Origin: Sellimonas sp963559135
GTDB lineage: Bacteria > Bacillota > Clostridia > Lachnospirales > Lachnospiraceae
Direction of reading: 5' to 3'
Assembly (NCBI GenBank): GCA_963559135.1
Contig: CAUWJP010000014.1
Span: 10,916 to 74,915 of the forward strand
DNA length: 64,000 bases
Shown here: one piece after another, positions 8,788 to 17,126 of the stretch
Layout: the number at the start of each line of letters is the position of its first letter
Position numbering within the stretch: the first letter of the stretch is position 1
Notes under the pieces: generated by a model
The model's input: the letters and a program-made list of their open reading frames with translations, nothing else
Told to the model about the DNA's origin: nothing
The model's database searches: none
Program-made: the position numbers and the translations under genes

Positions 8788-9468
8788 ATGGCAGAAAAGA
8801 AACAAGACATGATTACTTACAGAAAGGTAAAGGAAAATGAAGAAATAAATCTTTTGATAGAGAAAGGGAATGATGTGCTGGACGTTCTTGGCTTTACCGA
8901 ACATTCCAGAAAACATGCCGTCAAGGTGGCAGAGACCGCCGGGAAGATTCTTAAAGACCTTGGATACGGAGCAGAAGAAATCCGGCTTAGTAAAATTGCA
9001 GGATATATGCATGATATTGGGAACAGTATCAACCGGCATGATCATGCCCATACCGGAGCCCTTCTGGCTTACGGGATTTTAAAGGAAATGGGAATGCCAC
9101 TTCGGGATGTGATGACTGTGACGACAGCGATTGGGAACCACGATGAATCTACGGGCACTGCCGTGGACATCGTCTCTGCAGCGCTGATTCTGGCAGATAA
9201 AACTGATGTGAGGAGAAACCGGGTGCAGAATCCGACCATTGCTAATTTTGACATCCACGACCGGGTCAACTATGCAGTGCTGGCCTCCAGTCTGGAAGTC
9301 AAAAAAGAGAAAAGAGTGATTCAGATGAATCTGGAACTGGATGACGAGATGTGTACAGTAATGGATTATTTTGAAATCTTTCTGGAACGGATGATTATGT
9401 GCCGAAGAGCCGCCGAGGTTCTGGGATGCAAGTTCAAGCTTGTGGCAAACGGTAATAAGATTTGTTAA
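8788..9468 (+). CDS. HD-domain phosphohydrolase
   Basis: This is a metal-dependent phosphohydrolase of about 226 residues. The HD metal-binding set is visible as a His in EHSRKHAVKVA, then the YMHDIGNS doublet, then histidines in INRHDHAHTG and IGNHDE. An in-frame start at 8719 overlaps phoH by 46 bp. The ATG at 8788 follows an AGAGGAG site and begins a sensible N-terminus. The substrate (nucleotide or cyclic nucleotide) cannot be set; there is no GYP signature for c-di-GMP hydrolysis. Confidence 0.82.
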   Translation: MAEKKQDMITYRKVKENEEINLLIEKGNDVLDVLGFTEHSRKHAVKVAETAGKILKDLGYGAEEIRLSKIAGYMHDIGNSINRHDHAHTGALLAYGILKEMGMPLRDVMTVTTAIGNHDESTGTAVDIVSAALILADKTDVRRNRVQNPTIANFDIHDRVNYAVLASSLEVKKEKRVIQMNLELDDEMCTVMDYFEIFLERMIMCRRAAEVLGCKFKLVANGNKIC

Positions 9469-9484
9469 AAACAGTAGAAAAAAC

Positions 9485-9508
9485 GGGGAGAGACGAAATG
9501 CTCTCCCC
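9485..9508. terminator. Terminator between the HD gene and the VWA gene
   Basis: GGGGAGAG (9485-9492) pairs perfectly with CTCTCCCC (9501-9508). The A-run just left of it gives a T-run on the minus strand, so it primarily ends the VWA transcript. On the plus strand the T-run is poor. Confidence 0.75.
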
Positions 9509-9515
9509 TTATACG

Positions 9516-10898
9516 TTAGAAAGTTATCGTGGAATCGCAACAACGGAAGTCGGTATCGATATAATGTGCGATAATCCGCACTTTCAAATGCCGTTCACAG
9601 CACAGTGACTGGCACGGACAGCCAGATACATTCAGGTCTTCCGGAAGAACAAACTTGATGCATTTTACTTCTACATCCTGACAGTTCTTCTGAGTGTGAG
9701 CCGGTACGGTAATGGCCTTCATGCCACGCTGATATTCGCTTCCGTAGTTGTCGGTTTCGGTCAGAATAATTCCGAGCGCAGCCCGTTTGTGCGGACAGAC
9801 ATTTTTCAGTTTGACATTGAGCTGTACGATCCGGCCGGAAGATTCCAGATACGCATCTCCCAGATCAACGATCAGAGAGTCCTGACATTTTCCGATTGTA
9901 AAATCGACCGGGATCGGACAAGGCTCCGGGTCTATCGAAACGCCGCAGTCAACCTGAACGGAAGGCTCAGGAAAGGTTACGGTATTACCTTCCGTATCCG
10001 AGTAGAAAATGGAATGGTTGACGGGGAGATTTCCGGAAGTCTGGCCGGTGTGCTGTACATAGAATTTCAAAGACGCGCCTTCGTTACCGGAGACTCCAAG
10101 CGATGAAATCTTCCATTGCAGAGAATGCGAGTCAATGGCAGCGGCAGTACCGGTAGAAGGCATGCCGACGTTTACAATGGTGAAATCCGGGTTGAGGGTT
10201 TCATTAATGACAATATTTGTCGCGCCCGGTTTGGAAATATTGGCAGCAAGGTCTGCAAACAAGTCTTCCAGATCAGAATCATCCGGTGTGACCACTACGT
10301 GGGAAGCGGACGGATCACTTGCCCAGTCATTGAGTACATCCACATCGATACCAGAATCTCCAATCAGCCCGATACAGTAGATGATGACACCGGAATCCCG
10401 GATTGCTTCTGCGATCGGCGAGGGAGGAATTCCAGAAGTCGTTTTTCCATCTGTAAACATGACAATGACCTTTTCGTTGGAAGAAGAAGGATCAAAGAGG
10501 GATACTGCAGTGGAAAATGCGTCTGCATGATTGGTAGATCCTCCTGCAGAAAGCGCAGCTACCGCTGCCTTTAAGTCCGCAACCGAAGTTATCAGCTGTG
10601 TGTCTGCTGAAGCGCTGCTGGAAAAGCTGACAATACCGATATGGCTTCCCGAACCGATCTGTCCATCCTGAGTGTTGTCTGTAGTTTCATCAATAATGTC
10701 AATAAAGGTGTTAGCCCCAAGCTTTAGATTTTCGAGCGGGCTTCCGGCCATACTGCCGGAACGGTCGAGAACAAGAACAATATCCACCGGATTTTCCGAA
10801 ATATCCGGAGCTGCCGATAGACCAAGTGTTACTTGGAAGGTTCCGCCGCAGGTGATCTGTGAGACATTGATCTCTTTGTTAGAGTTTGTAATACCCAT
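9516..10898 (-). CDS. von Willebrand factor A domain protein with Cys-rich C-terminal domain
   Basis: The protein has 460 residues. The VWA domain spans about residues 38-215, with the MIDAS metal site as DRSGSM (Asp45, Ser47, Ser49) and MFTDG later. A beta-rich middle section follows that reads like a DUF11/surface-protein repeat, then a C-terminal domain with about a dozen cysteines, several paired (CPC, CC). There is no signal peptide, membrane segment or sorting motif, so export is not evident. The reversed AGGAGG site near 10905 sets the start. It is a single gene with its own terminator. A spore-layer or intracellular assembly role is possible, but this is only an inference from the cysteines and the missing signal. 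Confidence 0.75.
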   Translation of the reverse strand: MGITNSNKEINVSQITCGGTFQVTLGLSAAPDISENPVDIVLVLDRSGSMAGSPLENLKLGANTFIDIIDETTDNTQDGQIGSGSHIGIVSFSSSASADTQLITSVADLKAAVAALSAGGSTNHADAFSTAVSLFDPSSSNEKVIVMFTDGKTTSGIPPSPIAEAIRDSGVIIYCIGLIGDSGIDVDVLNDWASDPSASHVVVTPDDSDLEDLFADLAANISKPGATNIVINETLNPDFTIVNVGMPSTGTAAAIDSHSLQWKISSLGVSGNEGASLKFYVQHTGQTSGNLPVNHSIFYSDTEGNTVTFPEPSVQVDCGVSIDPEPCPIPVDFTIGKCQDSLIVDLGDAYLESSGRIVQLNVKLKNVCPHKRAALGIILTETDNYGSEYQRGMKAITVPAHTQKNCQDVEVKCIKFVLPEDLNVSGCPCQSLCCERHLKVRIIAHYIDTDFRCCDSTITF

Positions 10899-10960
10899 GA
10901 AAGTGCCTCCTGTTTTTGATTTTATTAGGAAATAGATCCTTCATTATCAGGGTATGAAAA

Positions 10961-11007
10961 GGGAGAGAAATGGTTCCTTTTGTCGAATAGGAAACCAGTT
11001 CTCTCCC
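10961..11007 (-). terminator. Terminator after the ABC-2 permease gene
   Basis: GGGAGAGAA at 10961-10969 pairs with TTCTCTCCC at 10999-11007, extended inward by TGGTTCC/GGAAACCA. An AAAA run lies at 10957-10960, which is a T-run on the minus strand. Confidence 0.7.
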
Positions 11008-11036
11008 AGAGAAAGAAGGGCTGCAAAAACAGTACA

Positions 11037-11798
11037 TCAGTATAAAAGAAGATTGCCCTTTTTCTTGGCCTGCTTCATAAAACAGTCAAAGACTATATAT
11101 CCCGCCACAAACCAGAGAAGGCTGACGACGCACAGCAAAAGGAACGCCATTCCAAGATTTTTATGAATAAAACTGTTCCGGATCACGGTATTACACATCG
11201 TAAGCGGAAGCATTCTGGAGACCTTTGTGATGACGGATGATGTAGGAATGGTGTCTGTAACAAAAAGAAGAAATAACTGTACCAGAAGCACGACAGCACC
11301 GATCCGTTTGTAATACAGAGAAAGACCCGCAATCATCAGGCCAATCCCGTACATGCCGAGGATGGAAATCAAGAATGCAGCCACTACGGGAAGCGTTACT
11401 GTATACCGTACCCCGAAAAAGAAATATGTCACAACAGAATAAATGATCACAACAATGGTCTGGACGAGCACCGAGGAAATCAGATCTCCCAGATAGAGAA
11501 TCTGAAGCGGAAGGCGGGAGTGAAGCTTGAAAAAGAGGGTGCCGCGCTGAAGCTCTGCCAGAAGCTGGGAAGCAATGGTGGAAATCGCTGTGACAGAAAA
11601 GGACCATGCCATGTAGCCGAGAAGAGGCATCGCCTGATAATTTTCTACTCCGTACAGTTCTTGAAAGGACTGCCCTGTATTGGACCAAAAGAAAAAACAG
11701 AGAAGTAATGTATAAATCACCAGGTCAGAAATCAGTCCCATCTTATAGCGGAACGTCCGTAACACATCCATTTTACATTCATACCAGATTATTCTCAT
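11037..11798 (-). CDS. ABC-2 type transporter permease
   Basis: This integral membrane protein of 253 residues has about six hydrophobic segments and is of the ABC-2 exporter permease type (drug, lipid or polysaccharide export). A short cytoplasmic N-terminus (MRIIWYECKMDVLRTFRYK) precedes the first segment, and the C-terminus ends with a basic KKKG stretch. Its start overlaps the stop of the upstream ATPase gene by 4 bp, so the two are translationally coupled. Since that ATPase is truncated, this exporter may be unpowered unless another ATPase substitutes. Confidence 0.8.
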   Translation of the reverse strand: MRIIWYECKMDVLRTFRYKMGLISDLVIYTLLLCFFFWSNTGQSFQELYGVENYQAMPLLGYMAWSFSVTAISTIASQLLAELQRGTLFFKLHSRLPLQILYLGDLISSVLVQTIVVIIYSVVTYFFFGVRYTVTLPVVAAFLISILGMYGIGLMIAGLSLYYKRIGAVVLLVQLFLLFVTDTIPTSSVITKVSRMLPLTMCNTVIRNSFIHKNLGMAFLLLCVVSLLWFVAGYIVFDCFMKQAKKKGNLLLY

Positions 11799-12290
11799 AA
11801 CGATTCCCCCTGCAAATATAATGCTTCATAAATTTCCAGAAATTCCTTTGTATCGAGATGTCCTTTTTCAACGACAATCTGCCCGTTTTTCAGAAACAGA
11901 AACCGTTCGGCGGCCGACGTAATAAAGTCCGAATCGTGGGACGTGATCAAAATAGTCTTCGTATTTCGGATAGAAGCAACAGCGTGAAGCAGTGCCCGTT
12001 TGTGATCCAGATCCAGTCCTTCGGTCGGTTCATCTAAAATCAGATACCGGGAATTCGTCACCAGAGCGGCTAGCAGAATCATCAGCTGTTTCTGGCCGGT
12101 AGAGAGCTCCTCAAACAGTTTGTTTTTCACAGAGTCATACAGCGGGAAAGAAGGCCGGTACTGGTCCAGGTTTTGCCGGATATCTGAGTTGGAAAGGCCT
12201 CGCAGCACCGCAAGGAATTCGATATTTTCTTTCACTGTATTTTTTGCATACAGCTGATGGGAACCCGATAGAACGGTAAAAATTTCTCTT
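11795..12290 (-). pseudogene. ABC transporter ATP-binding protein, 5'-truncated (no Walker A)
   Basis: The C-terminal two-thirds of an ABC ATPase is present: signature LSTGQKQ, Walker B YLILDEPTEGLD and the H-loop histidine in ITSHD. The only possible start is a GTG at 12235. Homologous-looking sequence continues in frame upstream of it (VLSGSHQLYAKNT, a Q-loop region) to about 12290, and then becomes AT-rich non-coding sequence. The Walker A region, about the first 70 residues, is absent. A protein from the GTG could not bind ATP in the usual way, so I call it a pseudogene. It overlaps the permease gene by 4 bp. The cut end faces the importer operon, which suggests a deletion or insertion at this junction. 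Confidence 0.75.
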
Positions 12291-12364
12291 TGAAAATAAA
12301 AAATTGATAAATAATAAAGAAACTTAAATATTATCGCAAAAAAATGAATATAAAACTATAATGA

Positions 12365-12393
12365 TAGACAAGTATTTGGGACAATGATATAAT
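12365..12393 (+). promoter_or_regulatory. Promoter of the ABC importer operon
   Basis: TAGACA at 12365-12370 and TATAAT at 12388-12393 are spaced 17 bp, 45 bp before the first lipoprotein gene. Confidence 0.55.
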
Positions 12394-12438
12394 TTAGACA
12401 ATAATAGTCGGATAATTGAATGGGAGGAGGGAAGAGAG

Positions 12439-13719
12439 ATGATAAAGAAGCATGTTTGGAAAACAAGGACAGCAATTCTGTGCGTGTGTACTTTGACGGC
12501 AGGACTTTGGGGATGCGGAACGGAAGAAAAAAGCGAAGAAGAGAAAATCCTGCGGGTTGTGACGGATGGAAGGCTGTATACAGATGTAGAATTCGCTGCA
12601 AGATTTTTAGAAGGTGTAGACAGTGGGATAGAGGTGAGAATCCAAAGGCTTCCAGATGACAAGGCGGAACGGGAGATAGAGATTCAGAAACTGCGGACAG
12701 AGATTATGGCAGGAAAGGGTCCGGATGTTTATTTGATAGATGGAGGCGAGGAATATGGAGAGGAGTTTCTCCCACTGCTGGAAAATCCATATCAGACAAT
12801 GCAGAGCGGTGCGCTGGCACCGCTGGATGCATTGATGGAGGAGGATTCTTACTGGGAAGATGATACTTATAGCGATGTGATATTGAAAGCAGGGCAATAT
12901 GACGGACATCAATATATTCTTCCAATGTCGGTAAGTTATTATGTACTACCAAGAGAAACGGATATGGAAGAGATGACGGAAGATACCTTAGGAGAATGGT
13001 TAGAACAGGCACGGAATTCTCAGGACATACGTTTAAAGACAGCATTTTGGTCATCGTTATGGGCGCAGAGCGCACGGTGGATGCAGCCGGCAGCAGACTA
13101 TGAGCGGGGAGAGGTGCTGTTTAATAAAGAAAAGTGGATAAAATTTTCAGATCAGTACTTTCAGTTTCATATAGATGTGGGTGAGGAAGTTCATGAGACA
13201 GGTAACTGGTATAATTTTGAAATGTTATCGTCAGCAGTGTTTTCTGACAAGACTTCTTAGATTGATTTACAGGTTGTGCCGGATCTGGAAGGGCGGAAAA
13301 TGGCATCAATTCAGACTTATGGAGCTGTAGGAATGTCTAGTGATTTGAAACAGGAAGCTTACGATTTCCTGATGCTGTTTTTAAATGACCGATCCCAGAA
13401 GTACTCTCGGGAACATTCCGAAGGTTCTATGATATTACCACAAATCTATGGATATTTTGATTCTGCGTTTATTCCAGTGCAGGAAAGTGCATTTGAGGCA
13501 TGGATGCATTATCCGCCTGATGAAGAGCTTGAGAAAATGTTGCAATCTTTCCACGAACTTGATGGCGCATACTTTTTGACCAAGGCAGAAAGAGAACTGT
13601 TTGAAGGAGTATATGAGATTGAGATTCAGTCCACCTATCCGGACTACGACTGGAATCCGGCTCTCGCAAAGATTACGGACAGCGCATGGAACACTTATAA
13701 GATGATGGTGTCAGAGTAA
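12439..13719 (+). pseudogene. Extracellular solute-binding lipoprotein, interrupted by one in-frame TAG
   Basis: This is the first copy of a tandem pair of family-1-type solute-binding proteins. The N-terminal signal ends in a lipobox (GLWGC) for lipid anchoring. The frame is open to a TAG at 13258-13260 and then continues without any frameshift to 13719. The sequence just after the stop (IDLQVVPDLEGRKMAS) matches the neighbour, where the stop codon is replaced by a CAA glutamine codon. Without the stop the product would be 426 residues against 429 in the neighbour. A single C-to-T change from CAG therefore explains it. The downstream half has no start with a ribosome site. It makes at best a 273-residue fragment lacking the C-terminal lobe. 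Confidence 0.85.
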
Positions 13720-13754
13720 GAGAACAGGAACTGAAAGAAAAGAGAGGGGGAGGG

Positions 13755-15044
13755 ATGATGAGAAAACAAAGCATGGTTCGGAGGGGAATGTCAGTGTTAT
13801 GTGTGTGCGTTCTGGCAGCAGGACTTTGCAGTTGCGGAATAAACGAGAAAAGCGAAGAGAAGAAAGTCCTGCGGGTCGTGACAGAAAATCTTTTTTATGA
13901 TGAGGTAAACTCTGCGGCAGAGTTCACCGAAGGTACGAACAGCGAAATACAGGTGGAAATTCAAACACTTGGGGAATACAAAGAGGAACGGGAGCCCCAG
14001 ATTCAGAAACTTCAGACAGAGATCATGGCGGGAAAGGGACCAGATCTTTTTTTGCTGACAAGTATTCCGGAAAATGCGGAAAGAGAGGGAGGATTTCTGA
14101 TAGATAATCCTTACAAAGCGATGCAGAGCGGAGCATTAGCGTCTTTGGATACATTCATGGAAAAGGATTCCTACTGGGAGAACGGCAATTATAATAAAAC
14201 ATTTTTGACAGCAGGACAGTATGATGGACGTCAGTATATTATTCCAATGTCGGTATGTTACTATGTGTTGCCAAGATCAGAGGATATAGAAGAAATGACG
14301 GGAGATACTTTGGAAGAATGGCTGGAACAGATCCGTGCTTCTGACGACATCCGTTTGAAACAGGCACTTTGTACATTTGGTTCCTCCCATAGTGCGCGGT
14401 GGATGCAGCCGGCGGCGGATTATGAGAGGAAAGAAGTACTGCTTAATAAAGAAAAGTGGGTTGAATTTTCAGAGCAGTATTTCCAATTTAGGAAAGAAGT
14501 ATATGAAGAAATAAGTGGAATAGAAAATGGATTATACTTCAGACCATTGGACAAAACTCTGATCACACTTTATGAATCTCAAATAGATCTGCAGGTTGTT
14601 CCTGATATCGAAGGAAGGAAAATGGCATCGATCATGTCTTACGGAGCAGTATCTATGTCCAGTGATCGAAAGAAAGAAGCGTATGATTTCCTCATGCTGT
14701 TTTTAAATGACCGGACGGAACAGTACAGAAAAAAACATGCAGATGATTCCGGTATGGGATTACCGAGTTTATTTGGTTATCTGGATAGTAATTATATGCC
14801 GGTTCAGGAGAATGCTTTTAAGCAATGGGGAGAATTTCCGTCGGAAGAAATGGTTCAGAAAATGAAGGAGAGTTTTCGTGAGATCGATGGTGCCTATTTT
14901 CTGACAGAAGGAGAAAGAATATTGACTTTCGATGTTATGACGGGGTGTTCAGGTATTATGAATCCGAATTATGATATAGAAATGGAGGTTTCCAAGATTG
15001 CCGACACCGCTATTAACACTTACAAAATGCTGGTGGAGGAGTAA
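13755..15044 (+). CDS. Extracellular solute-binding lipoprotein of an ABC importer
   Basis: This is the substrate-capturing lipoprotein of the importer, probably for a sugar or oligosaccharide given the permease type. The signal peptide ends in a lipobox (LCSC, Cys at about residue 25), followed by a short acidic linker and the binding-protein fold: LRVVTEN start, a conserved IMAGKGPDLF segment and the ALxxLDxFM pattern typical of the family. At 429 residues it is of normal size. It is the intact copy of the tandem duplication, preceded by GAGAGGGGGAGGG. The permease gene follows at once. No ATPase or glycoside hydrolase lies in the operon, so a shared MsmK-like ATPase elsewhere is inferred and the substrate is unknown. 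Confidence 0.85.
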   Translation: MMRKQSMVRRGMSVLCVCVLAAGLCSCGINEKSEEKKVLRVVTENLFYDEVNSAAEFTEGTNSEIQVEIQTLGEYKEEREPQIQKLQTEIMAGKGPDLFLLTSIPENAEREGGFLIDNPYKAMQSGALASLDTFMEKDSYWENGNYNKTFLTAGQYDGRQYIIPMSVCYYVLPRSEDIEEMTGDTLEEWLEQIRASDDIRLKQALCTFGSSHSARWMQPAADYERKEVLLNKEKWVEFSEQYFQFRKEVYEEISGIENGLYFRPLDKTLITLYESQIDLQVVPDIEGRKMASIMSYGAVSMSSDRKKEAYDFLMLFLNDRTEQYRKKHADDSGMGLPSLFGYLDSNYMPVQENAFKQWGEFPSEEMVQKMKESFREIDGAYFLTEGERILTFDVMTGCSGIMNPNYDIEMEVSKIADTAINTYKMLVEE

Positions 15045-15080
15045 GTGAACAGGAGAAGAAAGAGGAAGGAGGGAGAAGTT

Positions 15081-15938
15081 ATGAGAAAGAGAAACAGCGG
15101 CTTTCTGCTTGCGCTTCCGGCGCTGGCAGGATTCCTTGTATTTTATTTTGTTCCGTTTCTGATTACGGGATGGTATTCGGTTTCTTTCGGGATAGGGAAA
15201 CGGGAATTCGTCGGGATGGCCAATTTTCAGGATCTGTTTGAAAATGAAATGTTTCTGCTGGCAGTAAAAAATACACTTCGTTATATGATTGTGACTGTTC
15301 CGGTGACACTTTTGGGGGCAATGGTGCTTTCAGTATTGCTTCAGAATACGGTAAGAGGAGTGCGTTTTTTCCAGCTTTCCTTCCTTTACCCGATGATTCT
15401 GCCGATTGCATCTGTGGTACTTGGGGTACAGTTTCTCTGGGGCGAGTTCGGTATCTGGAATAAGGTGATTGAAATGTTTGGAGGAGAGGCAAAAGACTGG
15501 CTGAATTCTTCTGCGGCGTTCTGGGTACTCTGTATTTTGTATTGCTGGCGGTTTACCGGCTACTACGTGCTTATTTATTTTGCAAGGCTTCAGATGATTC
15601 CAAAAGAGTATTATGAATATGCAATGCTGTTTGGGGCAGGAAAGTTTCAATCTTTCCGGCACATTACCTGGCCGATGCTGATCCCAAACTTTATGTTTAC
15701 AATCGTTCTTTCCGTGATGAACGCATTCAAGTGCTACAGGGAAGCATTCCTCCTTGGAGGCAATTATCCGGATAACAGTATTTATTTGTTACAGCATTTT
15801 ATGAACAACAACTTCCAGAACCTGAATTATCAGAAGATCTCGGCAGCTGCAGTCAGTATTGTCGCGGCGCTGCTTCTGGCTGCGGGAGTTGTTTATGTGC
15901 TGTATCTGATTATGAGGAGGGGGAAGAAGTATGGCTAA
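15081..15938 (+). CDS. Sugar-type ABC transporter permease (MalF/UgpA-like)
   Basis: This inner-membrane permease subunit has 285 residues with six hydrophobic segments. The EAA loop that contacts the ATPase is seen as EYYEYAMLFGAGKFQSFRHI. An in-frame GTG lies at 15045, but AGGAAGGAGGG at 15063-15073 points to the ATG at 15081, and the basic N-terminus RKRNSG then leads into the first membrane helix. Its 3' end overlaps the second permease gene by 8 bp, indicating coupled translation. Confidence 0.9.
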   Translation: MRKRNSGFLLALPALAGFLVFYFVPFLITGWYSVSFGIGKREFVGMANFQDLFENEMFLLAVKNTLRYMIVTVPVTLLGAMVLSVLLQNTVRGVRFFQLSFLYPMILPIASVVLGVQFLWGEFGIWNKVIEMFGGEAKDWLNSSAAFWVLCILYCWRFTGYYVLIYFARLQMIPKEYYEYAMLFGAGKFQSFRHITWPMLIPNFMFTIVLSVMNAFKCYREAFLLGGNYPDNSIYLLQHFMNNNFQNLNYQKISAAAVSIVAALLLAAGVVYVLYLIMRRGKKYG

Positions 15939-16707
15939 GAAGAAACAAAAGCGGATTCTTTTTCTGGGAATTCTCTCTCTGGTCTTTCTCTACCCGGTGA
16001 TCTATATGCTGGTCTGCTCGGTCTGGGAAGGAAGGAATGCGGGGATTTCCCTGATGGGGTATTATGAGGTACTGTTGGAAAGTCCAGGATATCTGATCAA
16101 GTTCTGGAGAAGTCTTGGTATGTGCCTTTTGATTGCGGGAGGACAGACGGTGCTTGCGTGCATGGCAGGTACGGCGTTTGCAAAATACCGGTTTATCGGG
16201 AAGAAGTTCTGGCTGTTTGTCATGGCGCTTTTTATGATTCTTCCGGTACAGGTGACCTTGCTTCCAAATTATATCCTGATGGAGAAACTGGGGTTTTTGA
16301 ACAGCTGGAAGGCTCTGATTATTCCGGGAATCTTTTCTCCGTTCGGAACAGTGTGGCTGACGTTTATCTTCCAGTCGATTCCGGATGAATGGCTGGAGGC
16401 GGCAAGGCTGGATCGTGCCAATCAGCTTCAGATTGTCCGCTATATTGTAGTGCCGGCTTCAAAACCTGCTGTGGTGACCTTGTTTGTTCTTACCTTTGTG
16501 GAGAGCTGGAATATGGTGGAACAGCCGATCATTTTCCTGGAAGGAGAAATGGATTATCCGCTTTCGGTATTTCTCGCAAGCGTGATGGAAAACAGCATGG
16601 CAGTACAGTCAGTATGCGGACTACTGTGTCTGATCCCGGTTACATTCTTCTTTCTGTATTATCATAAGGAACTGACAGATGGTTTAAGAGATATTCTATG
16701 GAGTTGA
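15931..16707 (+). CDS. Carbohydrate-type ABC transporter permease (MalG/UgpE-like)
   Basis: This is the partner permease, 258 residues with about six membrane helices. The EAA motif appears as EWLEAARLDRANQLQIVRYI, followed by a proline-rich turn. Together with the preceding gene it forms the membrane channel of the importer. The TGA stop overlaps a downstream ATG (TGATG), and the operon continues with two unrecognised membrane-anchored proteins. Confidence 0.9.
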   Translation: MAKKKQKRILFLGILSLVFLYPVIYMLVCSVWEGRNAGISLMGYYEVLLESPGYLIKFWRSLGMCLLIAGGQTVLACMAGTAFAKYRFIGKKFWLFVMALFMILPVQVTLLPNYILMEKLGFLNSWKALIIPGIFSPFGTVWLTFIFQSIPDEWLEAARLDRANQLQIVRYIVVPASKPAVVTLFVLTFVESWNMVEQPIIFLEGEMDYPLSVFLASVMENSMAVQSVCGLLCLIPVTFFFLYYHKELTDGLRDILWS

Positions 16708-16712
16708 TGAGT

Positions 16713-17126
16713 ATGAAGAAAAAGAAAGTTTGGATTGCCGGATGTACGGTATTTCTTCTGCTTCTGATCTGCACAGTACTGTCTCTTAGAGTGGAGAAAA
16801 TGATGCGGATCGAAGTGGAAACAGTCAGTCCGATCCAATGTACCGAGGAAGAACTGATAGACATGTTTACCCTTCCTGTGTCCTGTTTTAAAGAAGATGA
16901 GTTCGGGACAGCTCTTTACTATGTGGAAGAGCGGGAAGGACTGTTTGGAAAGGAACTGTATGTTGTAAAGGACCAGAATGCTGCTGTAATGTGGGAAGAT
17001 GGAAATAAAGCGTATATCCTTTCTCAGTCGGCGAGGAATGATCAGGGAAGACTGAGAAAGGTTGTAGATTATTCCGCGTGGCCTCTGGAAGACGGTGACG
17101 TAGTGGTGATTGCGGGGGAAGAATGA
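16713..17126 (+). CDS. Unrecognised single-pass membrane protein in the importer operon
   Basis: I do not recognise a family. The product has about 137 residues with a basic start (MKKKKVW), one hydrophobic helix (about residues 6-25) and an otherwise acidic extracytoplasmic domain that ends in PLEDGDVVVIAGEE. In-frame starts also occur at 16698 and 16707; GGAG at 16700-16703 is best placed for 16713. It lies directly behind the permease gene and overlaps the next gene by 4 bp, so it is translated with the importer. An accessory or anchoring role for the transporter is possible, but nothing in the sequence proves it. Confidence 0.6.
   Translation: MKKKKVWIAGCTVFLLLLICTVLSLRVEKMMRIEVETVSPIQCTEEELIDMFTLPVSCFKEDEFGTALYYVEEREGLFGKELYVVKDQNAAVMWEDGNKAYILSQSARNDQGRLRKVVDYSAWPLEDGDVVVIAGEE

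Noticed and set aside
9516..12290. VWA gene considered part of one operon with the ABC-2 exporter on the same strand.
   Set aside because: A strong terminator at 10961-11007 separates them.
13276..13719. Separate 147-residue protein starting at a GTG after the TAG in the first binding-protein copy.
   Set aside because: The GTG is an internal Val codon in the paralogue and has no ribosome site; it is the second half of the broken gene.
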